The notes below the pieces were generated by a model. The model did no database searches. It was not told the origin of the DNA and saw only the letters and a program-made list of their open reading frames with translations. From the NCBI GenBank assembly GCA_029747585.1, contig JAPEVF010000634.1, positions 1-26,576 on the forward strand: DNA of 26,576 nt, read 5' to 3'. Numbering within the stretch: position 1 is the first letter of the stretch; each line of letters begins with the position of its first letter. Shown here piece by piece: positions 10,701 through 19,700 of the stretch. Origin of the DNA: Pleurotus djamor. Taxonomy: Eukaryota; Basidiomycota; Agaricomycetes; Agaricales; Pleurotaceae. The translations under genes were made by a program, and so were the position numbers.

Positions 10701-13700
10701 TCGGATGCAGAGTTCTTCAGCCCCACTTCAGGTGTTGACGTTAAGTTGACGGTGACGCTGAGGTGGCTGAGGTATGAATTTTCTAGTGACTGTGGGAAGA
10801 ATTTTCTGGTGACTGTGGGAACCATGCGTCTTTCATTTCTAATGCACCTCGACGCACTCAAGCCCGCTCGCACTGGAGGTAAATAGTCTTTGGCTTAAGA
10901 GCTTTTGTATGCATAGCATCTATGTATATCTATGTGCACATATCAGTTCCTCAAACGGTGGAGCCTCATAGCTTCGTAACGGTTTCGATCACTCACAAGT
11001 CCCTGTTCTTCCCCTCATAGCCCCTTTCGACAAAACACAAAACCAGTCTTGCTGTGGCGCTTACATAAAGGCCTCCTTTGCTCATCCCGGACGCGTTCAC
11101 TGAAACAGAAGGGCCCGAGAAGAGAATTAATGGGATCCGCGGCAAGTAAGAGTCTCTCTTTCACTTCAGACTTCTCCTCTCCACTTTGTGTTCTTGTTGG
11201 CGAGAACAAGTTCAAAACTGCGCTTGGCAACGAGGGACGCGAGGGCCTGACCCTAGGCTACGCGACTTCGCGGTCAAGGAGCACATTTCGTTCTTCTTGA
11301 GCCTCGGATGTTTGAGTACAGCGAAAGCCTGACCTTAGGCGGCGCGTACTCATCTCACTCCTTCTGCTTGGGCGTGGTCATCTATGTTGATTGTTGATTT
11401 TGAGAAGATGCTGGAGTGTACAGCGGCAGTTAGGGACGCGAGGGCCTGACCCTAGGCTGCGCGTCTTTGACGACGAAATACACTTCGGAGCTGAGAGGTG
11501 GTGGCTGGCTGAGTTGCCTGCGCTCAAAGAATGAAGCTGAAGTCTCGCACATACTATATACGCTTGGCTAACTGATCCTCTACGCGTTTGAAGGCCGAAT
11601 GTCAAACTTCGGTAGATGGCTTTCACCCCTCAACTTTTCCCTGCGAGTCGATGTCAACTTGGAAGACTTCGCGCAGAATGTCACGCAATCTAGTCAGGCC
11701 GCAACCCATGATGAGGATGTTGGTTCCTATCCGGACATTGTCCAAGGCCCCGAGTCTGCCTTGCCAAGTCCGCTCGAAGTAGACCAGCTGTTAGCGAAGA
11801 AAATGCCGCCCCCCGCGAATTCGGAGACCAAGCCCTCAAAGGGTGATGCTTTATGTTCGAGCACCTCGAACTCGACCAAGAAACAACTCTCAAAGGCGGC
11901 ACAGGACCGGGCGAAGCGCAGTCGAGAGTACAAACATGCCCAGAGAAGAAAGAAACAAGCCGAACTGCAAAAAGAAGCTGGCACTTCCCTCAAGGCCGTT
12001 TCCTTACGGCGTGCAATGGCTGCGAAGTGTGTCGCTGCTAGTACGACTTCTCTCTCAGATCAACGCCACGCCCCGTCTGGTTATGCAGGATACGCCAGCA
12101 GGCAGAGAGCCCCTGTCGGAAAGGAGCTCTCTGGGCTCTTAGAAGACGGATTCGAGTATATTGATTGGGACGGTGTGTAAGTCAAAGAATATCCACATCT
12201 ACATATCTTTACGCGATTCGTGCTTACTATTTGTGTAACCTCACAGGAGCGGTATATACATGCTTGATCGCAACGATCGCATAATCGTTTGCGGAGGTTC
12301 TCCGAAAGCGACCAGCGAATGGGAGCAAGTTTCAATTGATGCAGTGAACGCTATTAAGGAAGCCCGAGAGAGATGTCGTTTCACGGCGGGAGACCAGAGT
12401 CATCGCCGTGGAAAGTTCCCCGCCATGGCACGAGGTATCTTATACGGAAACGGCCTCTTCATTCCCAGCAATATCGGACCCAACACTTTGTATCGGAGAG
12501 AGGCTATGGATACCTTGCTCGAGAACGAGGCCTTAAAACGAATCGCAGGATTCCAATCCTGTCTCCTAGACGCGTATGCCCCAGAACAAGGGAAATACTA
12601 CAGAGTTAACCTATCTGCTCTCATGGAAAGGGATCCCCGCCTTCGAAAGAACTTCGATAACAGTTCCTTTGCTGCGATCACAGTCAACTTCGGACCAAGA
12701 ACAGTATCCGTACCTCATGTCGATCACGCAAACTTAGCCACTGGGATGTGTGCACTTACCGCCCTTGGTGACTTTGATCCAGATGAAGGTGGCCAACTAG
12801 TCCTCTGGGATCTTAAAATCATCATTCGGTTTCCACCCGGTTCGACGCTGTTATTTCCATCCGCGTTGATAAAGCACTCCAACATCCCTATCCAAGATCA
12901 AGAGCAACGATATTCCGTGACCCAATATTCCTCCGGAGGTCTCTTCCGTTGGGTTGAGAACGGCTTTTGCAGCGACAAGGACTCCGTCATTCCTGGTGGA
13001 AAGGAACGACAGGCCTGGGAGCAAGGCCTTAGACGTCTACAAGTGCGTATCCCTCAAGCCACCAGTCCCGACGAACAGTCATCGATGTAGCCCAGTCTCA
13101 CAGACATGCGTGTCATCTCTCTTTTTTTTTCTTGAACTCGTGTCTTGTCATTTCTAAGCATGCTTTTGTAAAAAGTCCATACGCAATTGATCTTGTACTT
13201 ATTTTCTTCGTCCAGATTAGTTCAGTCCCACCAATCAGTTGTGGAGGCGACATGAGTTCGGATTGACTCTTCCTGTCAGGGTCACACTCACGAAACAGGT
13301 AGGGGTAGGGGTAGCTCGAACGGCACATATATAACAGAAAATCTAGCAAGCAGGTACAGGCTTGAATCCTTTCATATCGCCCTCAACTTTGCCGTCTTGC
13401 ACATTCTATCATTTTCGTCGTTTTCGCTATGGCCTCTTTTGAACACCATTACTGCTCCCCGTTGCTCGTTCGCAAGGACACCACCATCCCCCTCGGCGAG
13501 CTAGACCCACCGTTCTACGTGGTTACCTGGGGTAATATGGCGAACATTTACCTTGAGATCAACAGGCAAGTTTTAGCCGTTCATTTCACTCAACCAAATA
13601 ACGAACGACAATCCCCTTTTGCAGGGCTCATGTGCTTGACGTCGTAATGAAAGGAGGACGTTCGCAAAGATATGAGCAGATAGGCGACGCTCTCGAGGGC

Positions 13701-16700
13701 GTTAGGCATTTTTGCATGGCACACCACCCAGACGCTGTTCATACTTGCATTTCAAGCCACTACCGTGTGCCTATTCACTCTGTCTTAGAACGTTTCCCTC
13801 CGAAGCCCGCTGGCGTGACCATGGACGTGGAATCAATGCTGTTCATTGAAGACGAGGACCATGCGACCGAGGATCCTACACAAGAAATTCCCTCGAACAT
13901 TCCTGCGGAGGTTGATGAAGCTCTCAACAACGGCGACCATCTCTATCCTACTCCCAACGGTTCACGCGAAGGCAGCCCTGAGATACCTCCTCTTCCCAGC
14001 CGTGACACTTCGCCAGACCTACCTCCTGCAAGACGCAACTCGCCTGATCCAAACGTACCCCAGGCTCTCTCAGCCGTCCCGCAAGGCGTCCGAGTCAGAA
14101 ACCTGAAGCCCATCTGGTATCTGATACGCCTCAGAAACAATTGGTCTTTTTTGTTCGCAAATCGGTACGTCTGATTCGCTCGTGCTGACGTAGCTTGGAG
14201 TTTGCTCATTGGCCTCTTCTTTCTCGTTATCTTGTAGATCCCCTGCCTTAGCTCTCTTGAACCTCTTTCTCAGTCGGGGGTGTGCAGGAGAGTTCTCGCA
14301 TGGCCCGTTGCCCGATGGTGACTTCCGTATCCTGAAGAAAAGGCCTTCGGACGGCCAGATCGTGTATTATGCAGTACGCGGATTCTATCGCTACGGCGTT
14401 TTCTTAGATTTGTGGGTGTCTGACTTTTGTGGTCTGGTTACTTCACTAATCCCCGCGTACTAGCCGCTTTGGTGTTGAAATATTGAGCCAAGGAGTTGGT
14501 GTTCACCATGCTCCCGCATCCATGATGATTACCACCGAAAAGATCAAGGCGAAAAAAATGGTCTCGAGCCGATTTTTCAAGGGAGTTCGGAGACATCCAG
14601 AGGGAGGAATTGGGCATATTTTCTGGAGAGAACTAGGGTCTCGATTGTCTGGTCGCGGATCGGTCGTGGTTTTTAGAGATCGGTAGGAACAAAATAATTT
14701 CTGCGTAGTACAATTTCTTTCATTCAGCCCTAAATCTAAATATAAATGTCCCGATGCAATTTTATGTGTTTCTCTTGTTCTCCGAGCGGCGGCGCGTGCT
14801 ACCCTATGAATTTGCCCCCCGGCCCCCGAGATTTGGGGCGCAGACTTCGGAGGCACGCAATGCTATCCTGTGGCGCTTTGAGATGGTTTTACTTGGGTTG
14901 TCATAGCATATTGAGTAGGCAAGGGTTGGTTTATAGCAGTGATTGGTGCTATAAAACTTTCTGGTTGTCACATTCGATCACCAGGGGAGCCCCCTGAGTC
15001 CCAAGACTTAGGAAATGAGCGATATTCTGTCGCACCTGGGCGAAAGCACAGTGATCGGGATGTCGGTGTCCTAGTCCAAGTCAACTGGTGCTACGCAATT
15101 GTAAACGCTTTCGACCTTACACAGACACTAGTATCCCTTTCCCGTCCCGTTCATCTACGCACATTCAATGGACACTCCACACACTGCTGCATCCGACGTG
15201 GAGGCCTCCTTACCTTCTCAGCACGGTGTCCCCGTCGACGGAGACCATCCAAGTGATTTGACCGCTGAGCCGTCAGGCTCTCTTCTCGATACAGCTAGTG
15301 CTGCAGGCTCGGGAGACATTGCTCCACTCAACGATGAAGTTGAACGTGATGGTGTCCCAGTCGATGATCCCGCCGCTTTCATTGATGAGGCGGCTGTCAT
15401 CATTGAACCTAGCAAGGACCGCGACGATGACGACGACGATGACGACGACGATGGGGATGACGGCGAAGAAGAGGTGGTGGGGAAGAAGAAGCCTGGAAAG
15501 AAAGGGGATTTCAAGGGAAAACGGCTGAAGTACCTGAAAGACGCACAAGCAGCTTACTTCGAAGCCTCGGCCAACGGGAAAGCGGGAGTCAGTGATTGGT
15601 ACACCAACTCGTTCTTTCCCGCCTACTTTGAAGAGTTCCACTGGGCCGTTCCATGGAATTGTGACTCGGTGAAAGACCCTTCGAAGCTTCCGCACAAGGA
15701 TGACGACCAGCTTACGCAGGCGCAGCGAGACGAGAAGGGGACGAAGACCAAGGCTCTGAAGAAGGTATGTTTCGTCTTGGCCCATCTCAGTAAATTGTTT
15801 CTAATAGTACCCATCTAGAAAATTAAGACTTGGTTCAACACTAACCGAAACACTGTACGCACGAACTCAGGCAGCAATCACGCGTGGAATCCCTGGCTGA
15901 AGAAGCTGAAAGAGGGTTGCCGAGTGAAGCCTCGAAAGCCTCAAGCATCACAGTTCTATATGCACCATCCCGACTTCAAAGGCAAGGTCGACGCCGAGTA
16001 CGATAAGCAGTGGGCGATGTCAAAGAAGGACAAGCAGTTTCGGATGTCCACACGGTATAACGTTGCCAAGGAGCTTCTTTCCAAGGAGGTGGACGGTGTG
16101 AAGGCGCGGATCGACCGTGAGCTGGAGGAATCCCATGCTCGCGCGATGGCGGAGTACCAGAAAGGAGTCTGGTTATTTAATACAGTGGAGGACCGAGAAG
16201 AGTAAGTGAGCACAATCGTCTTTCATGTAGTTTCGAACTAATCGTCTTGAACCCGAACCCACGAATTTCACAGTGCTCTTGATTCCATGACGTCTGTAAT
16301 CCAGCCGTTGCTCGACGGTATACACCAGATTACAGGGTTTCACGTTGGTTTTTTCGCAGCTGGATCTCGGCGTGGCTCCAACGGAGACAATGGGAAGTTT
16401 GATTGTTTAAGGTGCGATTTTTCACCGTTAAACGTCAGCGATACCACAGCTCACTCCGAGTCCACGACCCCAGTCTCACTTCGGGTACTTGCGCCACCAC
16501 AAAGAGGGAACTTCGTGAAGTGGACCCTCAAGCCTTTACTCAGCTGATACGAACGTTTACAAAGATAGTGGTTAGTGCATCAAAATGTGAGTCGCCATTT
16601 TATATTTTTCTGCTTCCTAGCACCTGGGTCCTGATCTAGTGAATCCCCTTCAGCGAGCAATTCTGAGGGCGACAACGGTCGAGTTCAACCTAATGACTCT

Positions 16701-19700
16701 CAGCGAAAGGCATCGACTCCCGCACCTGCACCTGCACCCTCCACTTCAAGCCAGTACGTTCTAACTCCTGGTCCCGTTCGGCGCTCTACAGCCAACAACC
16801 AAGCGCCACGAACGTCACCATTACCAACCGCTCCCGCTCCCGCTCATTCCTCCTTACCCTCCACTCACCGAGAAGGGTCTACTTCGGCTGCAACTTCTCA
16901 GGAGGTCATTGTTCAAAATGCGATGGACGCAGTGCGAAAAATTCTGGAGGAAGGGAATCACTTCAATGCCAACGAACACCTTCTCCGCTCGATCGTCGGC
17001 CTCAAAGGTCAGAAGAAATCCGCTCGCATCGCTGAACTTCTCGCGATGGCAGACTACGCGTTTGACCGGGAGAATAATATCGCTAAGAACAAGTATCTCT
17101 TCAGTCAGCTGGGTATCGACAGCGATGTGGGGGACCTGTTTGGATCGAGGGCGGTAGAGCGTCTGGAGTCTCCGCCTCGGGGAGATGATGACGACTTCGT
17201 TGCCAGCGAGTTCACAGAACGTCAAGCCTCGAAAACAACCGCTAGCCCGCGCAAGACGAGAAGCTCTACCAGTGGGAAACCACCCTCAGTCCGCGCCGGC
17301 AACAAGAGGTCGCGGGAAGGGATCGATGACTCGGCACCCGAAGACACCACCCATCCAACCGCTCGTCAGACCCAAGCTCCATTATCAACGCGTAGTCAAG
17401 GAAAGCCGTCATCGTCTCGNCAAAAAGTCTTCAAGCTCGTCGGGGAGCAAGCGTCCCGAGTGGTTCGAAACGGCATGGCAGTATTTGAGCAGCGACGAGC
17501 GGATCGCCCTCTATGGACCAACTTGGGAAAAGGTACTGGCTCTTTGGGAAGAGCTAGAGAAAGGGGAAGGGTTTGAAGCCAATGTACGTTCCTGTGTCCT
17601 TGCTTAATCAATTCATCACTCACACTCGTTGGCTTAGGGCATGGTGCTGAGTTCAGTGAAACGACCTAAAGAAGTACGCCTGTGGATCAAGTCCGCACGT
17701 CCATACCACCGGCTCCCTTCCTTCAACCCCGTCAATTATGGCAAGACATGGTGGCTGTGGTGGATGGCAAACGGGGGTTGACCAGACTAGTAAAAGTAAA
17801 GGTGGGCCGAAGTGCCCGACTTTTACTTTCGCACGTACACACGTGATGATAGGGGCTCTTGGAAAAATCTTGGCAAGGCGGGATGGGGCGGGGTTAAGGC
17901 GGGGTGGCCAGTGGCGAAAAATCAAAAAATCCACCAAGTTCAAACTTCCCTATAAAACATCTAATATACATAAAATATACATAGAAAGAGCAAATTCTAA
18001 GCTACCGCTCCCTCGGTGCATACATATATGTTGGATCTCCATTCACGCGTGTTGCAGGGGCAGGGTACTGTGAGTAGTACATCTGGCCCGCCGATAACCA
18101 GTTGTATTGATTGTGCGATACGCTTGATGCTGATGACATATGTGACGTCTCAGCTGCTAGAGCATGATTGGAGAAATATGCTTGAGGCTGGGTGGCTGAC
18201 ATGAATGGAGTGATGGTCGAGGAAGAGTGAGAACTTGAAGCGGGTGCTTCAAGTGTCGGAGTCAACGTACACTGATGTGAGAATGGCTGCCGAAGATTTT
18301 GAGATGGCAAGGGAGTGATGGTTGGGTAATACTGTGGTTGAAATGCTGAGGGTTCTCCCCACGATATAGATGGCGCCGGAACCAAAGAATTCAAACTTGA
18401 AGGTGTTTGTTCTGATGATACCAGATCTTGTGAGGCAGGAGAATATGATTGTGAGGGTACTGGCGTTGAGTTTGCTCCATCTGATACCTGGTATTGAGGC
18501 TCCTCGAGGTCTGGCTCCCGGGAGTCATTTTCGGCGTCAACATCAACTTGGCTGAATGCGTCATCAGCAAGGACCAATTTCCCCTTCACTGCTCGGCCCT
18601 GGTCTTTACGAGCTTTGACTCCACGGGGGGGCTTGAGTGTCTTCTTAAGGGCTCGAAGCCCCTTCAATTGAGTCGCCATTGATTGAATCTGCGCGTCGAC
18701 CTCTTCAAAATTTTCAAGAGTCTCCTGGTTTTGAAGGCTCTTGGCGTGCTTTGCCATTTTGCGCTTGAGATTGATGCCGAGACGATGGCCAACCGTGTTG
18801 TGCTGATTCGGAAGTACATGGTCTTCTTCAGCACGTCTGATTTTCTCGACAGCGGTTTTGTCATATTCGCGTGCACTAGTTAGGCCAAGTTTAGGTCCAG
18901 GGGTGATGGGAGTTGGTAAAAGGCAATCAACTCACGTTAGAATAGCTTCCAAGAGCGATAGCGCAATTCCTGTCCTTTGGTTGGTTGCCGGATGTGAGCC
19001 TTCGTTCATATTTGTATCGGCCGGGCTGAGTATCCAGTCCTCGCGTTCGATCTTCGAGTGATGCATATTTATAGTTGGCACAAACCATGGTGCCGCTTTT
19101 TTGTCGACAGCCCAGTCTGAAGGAAGAGATTCAGCACAGACAGTGAGGGTGTTAGGCAAGAGGAGACCTACCACGAATATGCTTATTGCTGTGCTTTTCG
19201 CACCACACCATCAACTCGTCAATTTCAGCTTTTGTCTTGAGATGGGTAATCTGGCGGATCCTCTTATTGTCTTCGTGAGAGATATGGTTGACCAGTTTAT
19301 CGAGGTCCCTGAAAGTGTACATTAGATATCAGCTATGATTGTAGCTACGGAGATAGAGTCTATAGGCATACCTATCGAGATGGACCAAGCAAACACGGAA
19401 GATATGTTGAACGATTGCTTGAGGGTCATCCTCATGGACGAGGCGCTTCTTCTCAGGGATGGACCGATTGCGTTGAACAAGATCATCGCCTGCGCCATTC
19501 ATTTGCGGTTTACTCCCATCCACTAAGATCGTGCGGATGCCCTCTCCGTGCATGAACTTGAACTTGACCGGCTTTCCGGTGACAAGTTCAACCGTGTCCC
19601 ATAGTGACGTCCATACGGTCTGAAATGCTAAGCGTGTCTCACGGGTCATGTAAATTCGAGCAATGCATACACCTGCACATCCAACTGTCAGCATCTTATA

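Larger units (their letters stand above)
10211..11598. promoter_or_regulatory. Divergent spacer between KDZ transposase and TET/JBP genes
   Basis: About 1.39 kb without a credible gene, lying between two diverging start codons and so holding both promoters. Visible structure: a 23-bp tandem duplication (10776-10821), three copies of a dyad motif (11234-11463, listed separately), and a TATATA word at 11555-11560, about 40 bp before the TET/JBP start. Short open frames here lack family features. Confidence 0.5.

Noticed and set aside
10607..10873. Open frame of 88 codons in the divergent spacer
   Set aside because: It overlaps the 23-bp tandem duplication, has no recognisable motif and no supporting splice signals.
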